From DASRFA01 sp035651755 (lineage in GTDB: Bacteria; Desulfobacterota; Binatia; UBA12015): DNA of 64,000 bases. Location: NCBI GenBank assembly GCA_035651755.1, contig DASRFA010000039.1:56807-120806 (forward strand). Reading direction: 5' to 3'. A program made the position numbers and the translations under genes. The notes beneath the pieces are model-generated. The model ran no database searches. It saw only the letters and a list, made by a program, of their open reading frames with translations, and was not told the origin of the DNA. Below, piece by piece: positions 32,085-42,180 of this stretch (position 1 is the first letter of the stretch; every line of letters starts with the position of its first letter).

Positions 32085-33230
32085 ATGGATCTCAGCGACA
32101 CGCACGAAGAGCGCGCGTTCCGCGCGAAGGTGCGCGAGTGGCTCGCGCGCCACATGCCCGCGCCGGGCGAGCGCGGCGACCGCGCGCGCATGCGCCGCTG
32201 GCAGGACGACCTCCGTGCCGCCGGCTTCGTCGGCGCCGCGTGGCCGAAGGAGTACGGCGGCGGCAGCCTCGCGGACTCGGAGCAGGCGATCCTGCACGAG
32301 GAGATGGCGCGCGCCGACGCGCCGCCGATCCCGGGCGGCATGGGCCTCCTCTGGGTCGGCCCGGCGATCATCCGCTTCGGCACGCCCGAGCAGAAGGCGC
32401 GCTTCGTCCCCGCCATCCTCGAGGGCCGGCACACCTGGTGCACGGGCTACTCCGAGCCCAACGCCGGCAGCGACCTCGCCTCGCTTCGCACGACCGCCGT
32501 GCGCGACGGCGACGCCTACGTCGTGAACGGGCAGAAGATCTGGACCACGATCGCGCACCTTTCGGACTGGTGCTTCCTCCTCTGTCGCACCTCGCAGGAC
32601 GGCCCCAAGCAGGCGGGGCTGTCGGTGCTGCTCGTCGACATGAAGCTCCCCGGAATCGAGGTCCGCCCGCTCCGCCAGATGACCGGCGACTGCGAGTTCA
32701 ACGAGGTCTTCTTCACCGACGTGCGCGTTCCCGTCGGGGACCGCCTCGGTCGCGAGGGCCAGGGCTGGGAGATCGTCCGATCGGCGCTCGTCGACGAGCG
32801 GACCGGGATGGCGGCGTCGATCCGGGTCGACAAGGACCTGGCGGCGATCGTCGACCTCGCGCGCGCGCGCGGCAAGGCGGGCGACCCGGTCGCGCGTCAG
32901 AAGATCGCGGAGCTCGCGATCGCCTGCCACGTGCTGCGATGGTCGAGCGCGCGCATGGCGAGCGACCTCGTGCACGGTCGGCTCAATCCCGGCATCGCCG
33001 CGTCGAACAAGTTCTTCACGTCGAACCTCCTGCAGGCGCTCAGCGAGCACGCGATGGAGCTGCGCGGGGTCGAGGGCCTCCTCTACGAGCCGCCGAGCGA
33101 CGCCCGCCCCGACGGCACGGCCGACCTCGGCTACAAGTACCTCTACAACCGTTGCTTGACGATCGCCGGCGGCACGAGCGAGGTGCAGCGGAACATCATG
33201 GCGCAACGCGTGCTCGGCCTTCCGCGCTGA
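32085..33230 (+). CDS. Acyl-CoA dehydrogenase
   Basis: A 381-residue FAD enzyme with a complete set of motifs: MDLSDTHEERAFRAKVREW, AAWPKEYGGG, TGYSEPNAGSDLASL, VNGQKIWTT, CEFNEVFFTDVRVP, and C-terminal GGTSEVQRNIMAQRVLGLP. It is closely similar in design to the dehydrogenase at 12420 and is therefore likely to act on medium-length, branched or cyclic acyl-CoAs. It lies 5 bp after the enoyl-CoA hydratase and overlaps the aldo-keto reductase by one base (TGATG), so the three are almost certainly co-transcribed. Confidence 0.92.
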   Translation: MDLSDTHEERAFRAKVREWLARHMPAPGERGDRARMRRWQDDLRAAGFVGAAWPKEYGGGSLADSEQAILHEEMARADAPPIPGGMGLLWVGPAIIRFGTPEQKARFVPAILEGRHTWCTGYSEPNAGSDLASLRTTAVRDGDAYVVNGQKIWTTIAHLSDWCFLLCRTSQDGPKQAGLSVLLVDMKLPGIEVRPLRQMTGDCEFNEVFFTDVRVPVGDRLGREGQGWEIVRSALVDERTGMAASIRVDKDLAAIVDLARARGKAGDPVARQKIAELAIACHVLRWSSARMASDLVHGRLNPGIAASNKFFTSNLLQALSEHAMELRGVEGLLYEPPSDARPDGTADLGYKYLYNRCLTIAGGTSEVQRNIMAQRVLGLPR

Positions 33231-34078
33231 TGGAGAAGAAGGCGCTCGGGTGGACCGGCATCCCGGTCGCCGTCGTCGGGCAGGGCACCTGGCGCATGGG
33301 CGAGTCCCGGGCGAGCCGAGCGCGCGAGGTCGCCGCGCTCCACCTCGGCATGGAGCTCGGCATGACCCACATCGACACCGCCGAGCTGTACGGCGGCGGC
33401 CATGCCGAGGAGATCGTCGCCGAGGCGATCACGGGCCACCGCCGGCATCAGGCCTTCATCGCGTCGAAGGTGATGCCGAACCACGCGTCCCGCCGCGGCA
33501 CGGTCGCCGCCGCGGAGAAGAGCCTCCGCCGCCTCCGGACCGACTACCTCGACCTCTACCTCCTCCACTGGCCCGGTCGGCACCCGATCGCCGACACGAT
33601 GGCCGGGCTGGACGACCTCGTGCAGGCCGGCAAGGTGCGCTTCGTCGGCGTCAGCAACTTCGACGTCGAGGAGATCGCGGAGGCATGGGCGACCGGCGTC
33701 CGCATCGCCTGCAACCAGGTCCTCTACCAGCTCGCGCAGCGCGGCATCGAGCGCGAGCTCGTCCCGTGGTGCCGCGAGCACCGCGTCGCCGTCGTCGGCT
33801 ACACGCCGCTCGCGGGCCGCGGCTTTCCAGGCGAGCGCTCGCAGGGGCACGCGGTGCTCGCCGACATCGCGCGCCGACATCGAAAGACGCCGCGCCAGGT
33901 CGCGCTCCGCTTCCTCACGCGCGATCCCGACCTCTTCACGATCCCGAAGGCGTCGGACCCCGAGCACGTCCGCGAGAACGCCGGCGCGACCGGCTTCGCG
34001 CTCGAGGCGGACGAGGTCGCCGAGATCGACCGCGCGTTCCCGGCGCCGCACCGCCGCGTCCCGCTCGCGACCGCGTAG
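33230..34078 (+). CDS. Aldo-keto reductase
   Basis: A 282-residue NAD(P)H-dependent (beta/alpha)8-barrel reductase. Conserved elements are the catalytic Asp and Tyr in THIDTAELYGGG, Lys in AFIASKVMPNH, His in LYLLHWPG, then KVRFVGVSNFD, and the cofactor segment FTIPKASDPEHVRENAGA. The size is normal. The ATG overlaps the dehydrogenase stop (TGATG), giving translational coupling. In this operon it could reduce a keto or aldehyde product, but the physiological substrate is not readable. Confidence 0.9.
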   Translation: MEKKALGWTGIPVAVVGQGTWRMGESRASRAREVAALHLGMELGMTHIDTAELYGGGHAEEIVAEAITGHRRHQAFIASKVMPNHASRRGTVAAAEKSLRRLRTDYLDLYLLHWPGRHPIADTMAGLDDLVQAGKVRFVGVSNFDVEEIAEAWATGVRIACNQVLYQLAQRGIERELVPWCREHRVAVVGYTPLAGRGFPGERSQGHAVLADIARRHRKTPRQVALRFLTRDPDLFTIPKASDPEHVRENAGATGFALEADEVAEIDRAFPAPHRRVPLATA

Positions 34079-34124
34079 GCGACGAGGGCGAGCGCGGTCG
34101 CCGCGCGCCCGGAGCCGCCGTGCG

Positions 34125-34811
34125 CTACGCGTCGCGGCCGGGCAACGTGCCGGTGACGCCGCCGCAGGCTTCGAGCCGCGCCCGCACTTCGGCCGCGCGC
34201 GCCCGCCGCCGCTCGCGTGCCGCGTCGCCGCCCACGTCGCAGAGGCGCGCCAGCACGTCGCCTCCCCACGCGACGTGGCGGCGGAGGTGGCGCACGGCGC
34301 CGTCGAGCAGCTCGATCGTCGGCGCGTCGCAGATCGCATCCGTCGCGCGGATCGTCTCCTCGTAGACCTCGACCAGGTGCGGCATGAGGACGTCGAACAT
34401 CCCCGCGATCTTCTCGATCGTGTCCGTGGGCGACTCCGGCCGCGCGACCTCCTGGATCAGGTCCGCGTAGCCCTGGTTCGGCGGCTGCGAGGCCGTCGCG
34501 GCGTTCCGGCCGGCGCGCAGCTCGGGGAGGCGCTTGCCGAGCGCGTCGGCCGCCTGCGCCGACTCCCAGACGATCTTCCCGAGTCCGGTCTTGACGGGAA
34601 GCTCGGGGATGGTGGCGATCCAGCCGCCGAGGATCATCGCGATCCACTCGTGCGTGTAGCGGAAGTTGCGCACGCGCCGCGCCGTCGCCTCGACGTCGTA
34701 GCGGCCGTGGAGCTCGCGCAGGTCCTCCGGGACGTCGAACGCGGAGTACGGCTGGAAGGAGGTGCGCTCGTCCGGGCCGATGCCCGGGTAGAGGCGCGGC
34801 GTCCCGCTCAT
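34125..34811 (-). CDS. Uncharacterised helical protein paired with a ferritin-like diiron protein
   Basis: A 228-residue, mostly helical, soluble protein without signal peptide. Notable segments are YDVEATARRVRNFRYTHEW, LGGWIATIPELPVKTGLGKI, and ELLDGAVRHLRRHVAWGG near the end. The E-rich helices could form a ferritin-like bundle, but a clear pair of ExxH motifs was not found. Its start ATG overlaps the stop of the 319-residue diiron-like gene (ATGA), so the two proteins probably work together, perhaps as subunits. I do not recognise a named family. Confidence 0.6.
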   Translation of the reverse strand: MSGTPRLYPGIGPDERTSFQPYSAFDVPEDLRELHGRYDVEATARRVRNFRYTHEWIAMILGGWIATIPELPVKTGLGKIVWESAQAADALGKRLPELRAGRNAATASQPPNQGYADLIQEVARPESPTDTIEKIAGMFDVLMPHLVEVYEETIRATDAICDAPTIELLDGAVRHLRRHVAWGGDVLARLCDVGGDAARERRRARAAEVRARLEACGGVTGTLPGRDA

Positions 34812-35767
34812 GCCGGCGCGCCTTCGCTCGCGGCACGCCGGCGCGCGTGGTGCCGCTCGCGCAGGATCTGCGCCGCCTTGCGCATCGTCTCGCGCGACGG
34901 GCCGCCGGCGGAGAGCTGCGCGAGCTCGTCGAGCTCGTCCTCGGTGAAGCCCGCCTCCTTGCGGTCGTCGCGCGCGATCGGGATCGCGGCGTCGCCGCGG
35001 TCGGAGCGCGAGCCGCCGAAGCTGAACTGCTTGTCGACCTGTCGGCGGAAGTCCTGCACGCGCTCGTAGCGCTCGGGATCGCCGGCGGTGAACGCGCGTA
35101 CCCACTCGCTGCCGAAGCGAACGTGGGTGAGCTCGTCCGCGAGGACGTAGTCGACCGCCTGCTTCATCACGTCGTCGCCGGTCTTCTCGGCGTAGCGGAT
35201 CATGTCGCGGAAGACGTCGCAGGCGAGCCCTTCGAGGCCGCGGTTCACGCCCGCGACCCGCATGGCGGGATCGTCGTGGCAGCAGCACTCGAAGAGGAAC
35301 GTCGACTCGGGGAACATCCCGATCTTCCCCTCGAGGCGCTCGAGGAGCTTCTCGTAGATCTGGACGTGGCGCGCCTCGTCCCAGCACTGGCGCGCCATGT
35401 TCATCTTGAACTCCCAGGGAGCGTCCGGGAAGTCCCACAGCGACCGGCCGGCGCCCTCGAGAGCCTGGAGCTCACCGAGGAAGATGCCGTGCATGCGCAT
35501 CACGAGGCGCGTCTCGATGCCGGGCGCGTCGGGCTCGAGGGGCTCGTTCAGGACGACGAGGCCGAAGGCCGGGCCGTACTCCTCGTAGAGCGGCTCCGCA
35601 GCCGTGCCGCGGACGCTGACCGCGATCATCGGGTCGAGCCGCTCGAAGGCCTCGACGACCTGGTCGACGTCGTCGGGCAGCAGCGACAGCACCGTCGCGA
35701 GCGAGTTGTCCTGGCGGATGAAGCGGCTGTCGCGCGCGAGCTCGTCGTGCGAGATGAAGCGTCTCAT
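34808..35767 (-). CDS. Ferritin-like diiron protein (DUF455-like)
   Basis: A 319-residue helical protein with two metal-site motifs typical of ferritin-like oxidases: E131-A-R-H134 in QCWDEARHVQIYEK and E212-L-T-H215 in LADELTHVRFG, plus likely partner glutamates at E99/E104 (LGELQALEGAG) and E179. This arrangement fits a four-helix-bundle diiron oxygenase or oxidase. Reminiscent of DUF455 or MiaE-like proteins, but I cannot assign the reaction. It follows the SDR and crotonase genes on the same strand (gap 86 bp) and overlaps the next gene by ATGA, so it may belong to a catabolic or detoxifying operon. Confidence 0.68.
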   Translation of the reverse strand: MRRFISHDELARDSRFIRQDNSLATVLSLLPDDVDQVVEAFERLDPMIAVSVRGTAAEPLYEEYGPAFGLVVLNEPLEPDAPGIETRLVMRMHGIFLGELQALEGAGRSLWDFPDAPWEFKMNMARQCWDEARHVQIYEKLLERLEGKIGMFPESTFLFECCCHDDPAMRVAGVNRGLEGLACDVFRDMIRYAEKTGDDVMKQAVDYVLADELTHVRFGSEWVRAFTAGDPERYERVQDFRRQVDKQFSFGGSRSDRGDAAIPIARDDRKEAGFTEDELDELAQLSAGGPSRETMRKAAQILRERHHARRRAASEGAPA

Positions 35768-35853
35768 CGGTCCCTCCCGAGGGTTGCGGCCGGCACGATA
35801 TCGCACCGGCGGAGGCACGGCCACGCCTCGTACCGCGCGGCCGGCAGCGCCCG

Positions 35854-36609
35854 TCACGCCTTCTTGCCGACGACGCGCTTGCGATAGGCCTCGACCGCGG
35901 CGCGGACCTCGGGGGAGCGCCAGTGATCCCACACCGGGTCGGCGCCCGGAGCGCTCGCGTTCATGCGCGAGAGCGCATCCGCGCGGAGCGTCCGCTTCGT
36001 CGCCGCGAACGCCGACGGCAGGATCGCGCCGAGCTCCGCGGCAACGGCCAGCGCGCGCTCGCGAAGCACGTCGGCCGGAACGACTTCGTCGACCAGCCCG
36101 CGCGCCGCCCCCACCTCCGGCGGATACGTGAGCGCTCGCTCGACGACCTCCGCGAACGCGCGCCCGGCGCACGCGTAGCGCATGATCTCGAGGATCGCCG
36201 CGGGGAACGTGACGCCGAGCTGGAGCTCGGTGAGGCCGACGCGGCCCGATCCCGCGGCCATGAGGCGGACGTCGGCGCACCCGGCGAGCACGGCGCCGCC
36301 CGCGATCGCGTGGCCGTTCACCGCCGCGACGACCGGCTTCGGGAACGCGAAGAGCGCGCGATAGCCGGTATCGAAGCGGCGCGTGAACTCGGCGAACTGC
36401 GGCTCCGGGTAGGCGAAGACCTCGAACAGATCGAGGCCCGCGGAGAAGAACCGTCCCGTCCCCGTCAGCACGACCGCGCGCACGTCGGGGACGTCGAGCC
36501 GCGCGAGGACCTCCTCGAGCGCGACGAAGAATGCGGTGTTGAGCGCGTTCGCGGGGGGGCGGTCGAAGGTCACGAGCGCGACGTCGCCGTGCTGATCGAT
36601 CGTGAGCAT
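35854..36609 (-). CDS. Crotonase-family enzyme, isomerase-like
   Basis: A 251-residue crotonase. The first oxyanion segment is SAGLDLFEV and the second is NGHAIAGGAVL. The first classical Glu (GGxxE) is replaced by Val, but the second is kept (GLTELQLG), the pattern seen in enoyl-CoA delta-isomerases rather than hydratases. The C-terminal KRTLRADALSRM region is typical of enzymes on short or medium chains. It starts 7 bp after the SDR stop, on the same strand, forming a probable two-gene operon controlled by the divergent TetR regulator. Confidence 0.87.
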   Translation of the reverse strand: MLTIDQHGDVALVTFDRPPANALNTAFFVALEEVLARLDVPDVRAVVLTGTGRFFSAGLDLFEVFAYPEPQFAEFTRRFDTGYRALFAFPKPVVAAVNGHAIAGGAVLAGCADVRLMAAGSGRVGLTELQLGVTFPAAILEIMRYACAGRAFAEVVERALTYPPEVGAARGLVDEVVPADVLRERALAVAAELGAILPSAFAATKRTLRADALSRMNASAPGADPVWDHWRSPEVRAAVEAYRKRVVGKKA

Positions 36610-36616
36610 CGCCGCC

Positions 36617-37438
36617 TCAGAGCGCGAGCTGCTTCGGCGGCCGCACGACGATCTCCGCGACGTTCACGTGGATCGGCTGCGTCACAGCGAAGAGGACCGC
36701 GGCCGCGACGTCGTCGGGGCTGCCGAGGATCTGGCGCATCGGGCCCTTCAGGTTGTCGAGCACGGCGTCGGGCAGCCGCTCGCCGCGCTTCACCTCGAGC
36801 TCGGCCCCGCCGGCGCGCGCGATGCCGGCGACGAACGCCGGGTCGAAGTTGCGGGCGAAGTTGGTCGCGATCGCGCCCGGCATCACGTTCACGACGCGGA
36901 TCGTGTCCTCCTCGAGCTCCTTCCGGAGCGTCGACGAGATGCAGTTCACGGCGTGCTTGGTCGCGCCGTAGACGCCCGAGTCGGAGCGCTGGGCGGCGAT
37001 CGACGAGACGTTTACGATGAAGCCCTCGGCGCGGCACGCGCGCATCGCGCGCACGGCCGCCTGCGAGCCGACGAGGAGCGCGAGCACGTTGGTCTCGAGC
37101 ATCGTGCGCCACTCCTCGGGGTCGCCCTCGGTGATCGGGGCCGGGTAGGAGACGCCGGCGTTGTTCACCATGACGTCGAGCCGGCCGGTGTCGCGAACGG
37201 CGCGATCGACCAGATCCTTCACCTGCGCGACGTCGCGGACGTCGAGCTCGACGACCGTCGCCTTCCCGCCGGCCGCTGCGATGCGGCGCGCGCTCTCGTC
37301 CATCGCGGAGCGCGTGCGGCCGGCGACGAACACGTGCGCGCCGGCGCCTCCGAGCTTCTCGGCGATCGCGCGGCCGATGCCGCTCGACGCGCCGGTCACG
37401 ATCGCGGTCTTGCCCGCGAGCTCCTTCGATCCCGCCAT
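36617..37438 (-). CDS. Short-chain dehydrogenase/reductase
   Basis: A 273-residue NAD(P)-dependent oxidoreductase. The cofactor loop TGASSGIG is at residues about 15-22, NNAGVS at about 93, the catalytic Ser in VNVSSIAA, and the catalytic pair YGATK. The Arg in FVAGRTRSAMDE after the second strand suggests NADP. Substrates are probably alcohols or ketones of a CoA-linked or lipid pathway. It is divergent from a TetR regulator with an operator between them, and is followed at 7 bp by a crotonase. The ATG is preceded by GAGGAGG. Confidence 0.9.
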   Translation of the reverse strand: MAGSKELAGKTAIVTGASSGIGRAIAEKLGGAGAHVFVAGRTRSAMDESARRIAAAGGKATVVELDVRDVAQVKDLVDRAVRDTGRLDVMVNNAGVSYPAPITEGDPEEWRTMLETNVLALLVGSQAAVRAMRACRAEGFIVNVSSIAAQRSDSGVYGATKHAVNCISSTLRKELEEDTIRVVNVMPGAIATNFARNFDPAFVAGIARAGGAELEVKRGERLPDAVLDNLKGPMRQILGSPDDVAAAVLFAVTQPIHVNVAEIVVRPPKQLAL

Positions 37439-37467
37439 GGAGGTTCCTCCTCGTCTCGTCGTGGGTT

Positions 37468-37503
37468 GTTGACGTTCTTTGCTGAAAACGTCACTATGTC
37501 AAC
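37468..37503. promoter_or_regulatory. Candidate TetR operator between divergent genes
   Basis: Nested inverted repeats lie in the 65-bp gap between SDR and TetR: TGACGTT (37470-37476) against AACGTCA (37487-37493), and an outer GTTGAC (37468-37473) against GTCAAC (37498-37503), which abuts the TetR ATG. The local sequence is AT-richer than its surroundings. This position and symmetry suit autoregulation and control of the SDR-crotonase operon by the TetR protein. Confidence 0.6.
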
Positions 37504-38208
37504 ATGCCGCGGCCAAGGTCCACCAGCCCGGACGCGATCCTCGCCGCGGCCTTCGCGCGCTTCACGCACTACGGCTTCCGGCGCACGTCGATGGAGGACA
37601 TCGCCGACGAGGCGGGCGTGTCGCGCGCCGCCCTCTACCTCCACTTCCGGAACAAGGAGGAGATCTTCCGGAGCCTCTCGCAGGCGCTGCACGAGGAAGC
37701 GCTGGCCGGGGCCCGGGCCGCGCTCGCGCCGGACGGGCCGCTCGCCGCTCGTCTGGCGGCGGCGCTCGAGGCCAAGAACGGCCGCTTCCTCGAGGTCGGC
37801 GCGTCGCCGCACGGCATGGAGCTGATCGACGAGAGCAGCCGCCTGTGCGGCGACGTCGGCGCGGGCGCGGAGCGGCGGTTCCTGGACCTGGTCGCGGACG
37901 CGTTCGAGGGCGCCGAGCGGCGCGGCGAGATCGCGGCCACGCGCGTCGGGCTCGCGCCGCGCGAGGCGGCGGAGCTCCTCGTCCGCTCGGCGCGCGGCTT
38001 GAAGCAGCCGGGGACGACGGGCGCCGCCTACCGGAAGCGCGTCGACGCGTTCCTGCGCGTCTTCCTGTCCGGCCTCGGGGCCGTCGGTGCCCGGAGCACG
38101 GCGTCGGCGCGTGCCGCCGGCTCGGAGGGCGCGAGCCGCCGAAGCGCGGCCGCCGCTCGGCGGCGGCGTTCCGCGGGATCGCGGCCCGTCGCGACTCGCC
38201 GGCGATAG
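37504..38208 (+). CDS. TetR-family transcriptional regulator
   Basis: A 234-residue regulator. The N-terminal helix-turn-helix is clear: ILAAAFARFTHYGFRRTSME, then DIADEAGVSRAALYLHFRNKEE. The ligand-binding part covers residues 60-190. The last 40 residues are an Ala/Arg/Ser-rich tail, unusual for the family, and may be an artefact of GC-rich readthrough or a genuine disordered end. Divergent from the SDR-crotonase operon with a palindromic operator between; likely a repressor relieved by an acyl-CoA or its substrate. Confidence 0.85.
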   Translation: MPRPRSTSPDAILAAAFARFTHYGFRRTSMEDIADEAGVSRAALYLHFRNKEEIFRSLSQALHEEALAGARAALAPDGPLAARLAAALEAKNGRFLEVGASPHGMELIDESSRLCGDVGAGAERRFLDLVADAFEGAERRGEIAATRVGLAPREAAELLVRSARGLKQPGTTGAAYRKRVDAFLRVFLSGLGAVGARSTASARAAGSEGASRRSAAAARRRRSAGSRPVATRRR

Positions 38209-38356
38209 GGCGCGACGAAGAGCGCGGCGTGCGCGGGCAGGCCGCACGTCCACGCGCCGCTCCAGCAGCGGCTGCGGCAGACCCGAGCCTCGGGACCGCC
38301 TCCCGCGGGAAAGGGTCCGGCGGGCGCTTGACTGCGTCGCGCCAAGTCGGTAACGC

Positions 38357-38378
38357 TTCATCCGGATCGACGGATGAA
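38357..38378 (+). promoter_or_regulatory. Perfect palindrome overlapping the start of the ArsR-methyltransferase gene
   Basis: TTCATCCG (38357-38364), six bases, CGGATGAA (38371-38378): an 8-bp perfect inverted repeat whose right half contains the ATG at 38374. Size and spacing suit binding of an ArsR-type dimer. It would block transcription or initiation of the regulator and, through it, ahcY. Confidence 0.6.
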
Positions 38379-39399
38379 TCTCGCCGCCTCGACACCGCCC
38401 GTCCTCGCCTGGATGAGCTCGCTGGCGGACGCCACCCGGCTCCGCTGCCTCCGGCTCGTCGAGCGACACGAGCTCACGGTCGCCGAGCTCTGCGCCGTCC
38501 TGCAGGCGCCGCAATCGACCGTCAGCCGGCACCTGAAGGTCCTCTCCGACGAGGGCTGGGTCTCCGCGCGTCCCGAGGGTACGAGCCGTCTCTACCGGAT
38601 GGCGACCGAGGCGCTCGAGCCGACGGCGCGCCGCCTCTGGGCCCTCCTCCGCGAGCAGGCGGCGCCGCTGCCGGTCACCGATCAAGACGACCGCCGCCTC
38701 GCGAGCGTGCTCGCGGCGCGACAGACGCAGTCGCAGGCGTTCTTCAGCACGCAGGCCGGACAGTGGGACCGCGTCCGGCGCGAGATGTTCGGCGACCGCT
38801 TCGATCTCCTCGCGCTCGCCGCGCTCCTCGACCCCGACTGGACGGTCGCCGACCTCGGCTGCGGGACCGGCACGATTGCCGCCGCGATCGCGCCGTTCGT
38901 CGCGCGCGTGATCGCGGTCGAGACCTCGCGCGCGATGCTCGGCGCCGCGCGCCGTCGCCTCGGCGACGTCCCGAACGTCGACCTCCGGAGCGGCGACCTC
39001 GAGGCCCTGCCGATCGACGACGGCGCGCTCGACGCGGCGATCGGGTGCCTCGTGCTGCACCACGTCGCCGATCCGGCCGCGGTCCTCCGCGAAGCGGCGC
39101 GCGCGCTCCGGCCCGGTGCACGGATCCTCATCGTCGACATGGCCCGGCACGACCGGGTCGAGTACCAGCGCCAGATGGGGCACGTCTGGCTCGGCTTCGA
39201 GCCGTCGCGCATCGAGGACTGGCTCCTCGCGTGCGGCTTCGAGAACCCGCGCGTGCGGCCGCTTCCGCCCGCGCCCGAGGCGAAGGGGCCCGCCCTCTTC
39301 GCCGCATCCGCGGCGCGCGCGGCGCGCACGCGAGCGAACGGCGGAAGCGCCGGCGCAACCCATTCCGGCCAACCCAACGCGAAGAGACCAAGGAGGTAG
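38374..39399 (+). CDS. ArsR-type regulator fused to a SAM-dependent methyltransferase
   Basis: A 341-residue fusion. Residues 1-100 form an ArsR winged helix (LADATRLRCLRLVERHELTV, then AELCAVLQAPQSTVSRHLKV and LYRM). No Cys metal site typical of arsenic or cadmium sensors is seen. Residues about 145-300 form a class I methyltransferase (VADLGCGTGTIAAAIAP, VIAVETSRAMLGAARRR, LPIDDGALDAAIGCLVLHHV). The gene lies 2 bp before ahcY; its stop overlaps the ahcY ribosome-binding site AAGGAGG. It may sense SAM or S-adenosylhomocysteine via the methyltransferase domain and regulate ahcY. A perfect palindrome covers its start. Confidence 0.82.
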   Translation: MNLAASTPPVLAWMSSLADATRLRCLRLVERHELTVAELCAVLQAPQSTVSRHLKVLSDEGWVSARPEGTSRLYRMATEALEPTARRLWALLREQAAPLPVTDQDDRRLASVLAARQTQSQAFFSTQAGQWDRVRREMFGDRFDLLALAALLDPDWTVADLGCGTGTIAAAIAPFVARVIAVETSRAMLGAARRRLGDVPNVDLRSGDLEALPIDDGALDAAIGCLVLHHVADPAAVLREAARALRPGARILIVDMARHDRVEYQRQMGHVWLGFEPSRIEDWLLACGFENPRVRPLPPAPEAKGPALFAASAARAARTRANGGSAGATHSGQPNAKRPRR

Positions 39400-39401
39400 A
39401 G

Positions 39402-40883
<1,482 letters not shown>

Positions 40884-40905
40884 GTTCCGATCGCCGTCCC
40901 TCGGA

Positions 40906-40940
40906 GCGGCCCCGCGCGGCGAAGAGCCGCGCGGGGCCGC
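40906..40940 (+). terminator. Strong hairpin terminator after ahcY
   Basis: A perfect 15-bp GC stem (GCGGCCCCGCGCGGC and its complement) with the 5-base loop GAAGA begins 22 bp after the ahcY stop. A short T-poor tail (TTGCGG) follows. This ends the regulator-ahcY unit. Confidence 0.8.
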
Positions 40941-40984
40941 TTGCGGTTCGCTGAGCGGTCGTTGCGCCAGCCGGGCAGCTTGGC

Positions 40985-41719
40985 ATGCTCCCGCGGATGA
41001 GCTCCGGCACCCTGCTCCGCTTCGAGGACCGGCCCTCGGACTCGCCGCTCGTCGAGCGCGTGTGGCGCTCCCACAGCGAGCGGGCGGGGACGTTCCTGTC
41101 GGTCGCCGCGAGCCACTGCGAGATGGTGGTGGCGCGGGTCGGCGGCCGCACGCAGCTCACCTTGCGCGGGCCGGAGACGCGCGCGACGCCGTGCGACTGC
41201 CCCGCCGACGGCGAGTGGCTCGGCATCCGCCTCTCGTTCGGCACGTACTTCCCGCACCATCCCGCGGCGGCGCTGATGGATCGCCGCGACGTCGATCTGC
41301 CCGATGTCCGAGGGCGATCGTTCTGGCTCGAAAGCGCGGCCTGGGAGTATCCGAGCTTCGAGAACGCGGAGACCTTCGTCGCGCGGCTGGAGCGCGCCGG
41401 GCTGCTGGCGCGCGACCGCGCCGTGACCGCGGCGCTCCACGGAGACGCGCACGCGCTCTCGCGACGCGCGGCGCAGCGTCACTTCGTCCAGGCGACCGGG
41501 ATGACGCACGCGACGTATCGCCAGATCGAGCGCGCGCGGGTCGCGGCGCAGCTCCTCGCGCACGGCGATTCGATCGTCGATACCGTGCACGCGGCCGGGT
41601 ACTTCGACCAGGCGCACCTCACGCGCTCGCTGCGGCGATGGATCGGCGAGACCCCCGCGCGTCTGAGACGGAGGTCGCGGCCGCTGTCGTTTCTGTACAA
41701 GACGGCGCCGCCCGGCTGA
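40985..41719 (+). CDS. AraC-family transcriptional regulator
   Basis: A 244-residue regulator. The C-terminal AraC helix-turn-helix pair lies at about residues 155-230: SRRAAQRHFVQATGMTHATYR, followed by DSIVDTVHAAGYFDQAHLTR and the tail SLRRWIGETP. The N-terminus (about 1-140) is a small ligand-sensing domain of the type in which QLTLRGPETRA and GEWLGIRLSFGTYFPH occur in putative stress or solvent responders. It precedes a DoxX-family gene by 17 bp on the same strand, so it probably controls that gene and itself. Confidence 0.85.
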   Translation: MLPRMSSGTLLRFEDRPSDSPLVERVWRSHSERAGTFLSVAASHCEMVVARVGGRTQLTLRGPETRATPCDCPADGEWLGIRLSFGTYFPHHPAAALMDRRDVDLPDVRGRSFWLESAAWEYPSFENAETFVARLERAGLLARDRAVTAALHGDAHALSRRAAQRHFVQATGMTHATYRQIERARVAAQLLAHGDSIVDTVHAAGYFDQAHLTRSLRRWIGETPARLRRRSRPLSFLYKTAPPG

Positions 41720-41736
41720 CCGTACCGTCGGGGGTC

Positions 41737-42117
41737 ATGACGACCTCCGGCACTGCTCTCTGGACCGGCCGCATCCTGAGCGGCTTCGTCGCGCTCTTCC
41801 TCTTCGTGGACGGCAGCCTCCGCCTCGTCGGCTTCACCCCGTACGTCGAGGCCCTGCCGCAAGTCGGCTACGCGAAGGAGCTCGCGCCATGGATCGCGCT
41901 CAGCCTGCTGGTGCCGACGATCCTCTACGTCGTCCCGCGGACTGCCGTCCTCGGCGCCATCCTGATCACCGGCTACCTCGGCGGAGCGACCGCGACCCAG
42001 CTCCGCATGGGCAACCCGTGGCTGCTCTTTCCCGTCGCCTTCGGCATCATGACGTGGGGCGGTCTCTGGCTCCGCGACGACCGCGTGCGCCGGCTCATTC
42101 CGCTGACCAGCGAATGA
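41737..42117 (+). CDS. DoxX-family membrane protein
   Basis: A 126-residue protein with four hydrophobic helices and the family pattern GRILSGFVALFLFVDGSLRL, APWIALSLLVPTILYVVPRT, AVLGAILITGYLGGATATQL, and a final MTWGGLWLRD. DoxX-like proteins are small membrane proteins, some associated with quinol or thiol redox stress; the specific role here is unknown. The gene follows the AraC regulator by 17 bp, a frequent arrangement in proteobacteria, so it is probably its target. Confidence 0.82.
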   Translation: MTTSGTALWTGRILSGFVALFLFVDGSLRLVGFTPYVEALPQVGYAKELAPWIALSLLVPTILYVVPRTAVLGAILITGYLGGATATQLRMGNPWLLFPVAFGIMTWGGLWLRDDRVRRLIPLTSE

Positions 42118-42180
42118 GCGCGAGCGCGGCCGCGGCCGTCGTTTGACACGATCGGTGCGCGCGCGCAGGTCTTCGGCGCG

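Noticed and set aside
37479..39401. A long N-terminal extension of the ahcY frame over the TetR and regulator genes
   Set aside because: The frame is open by chance of GC content. AAGGAGG and ATG at 39402 start the conserved AhcY sequence.
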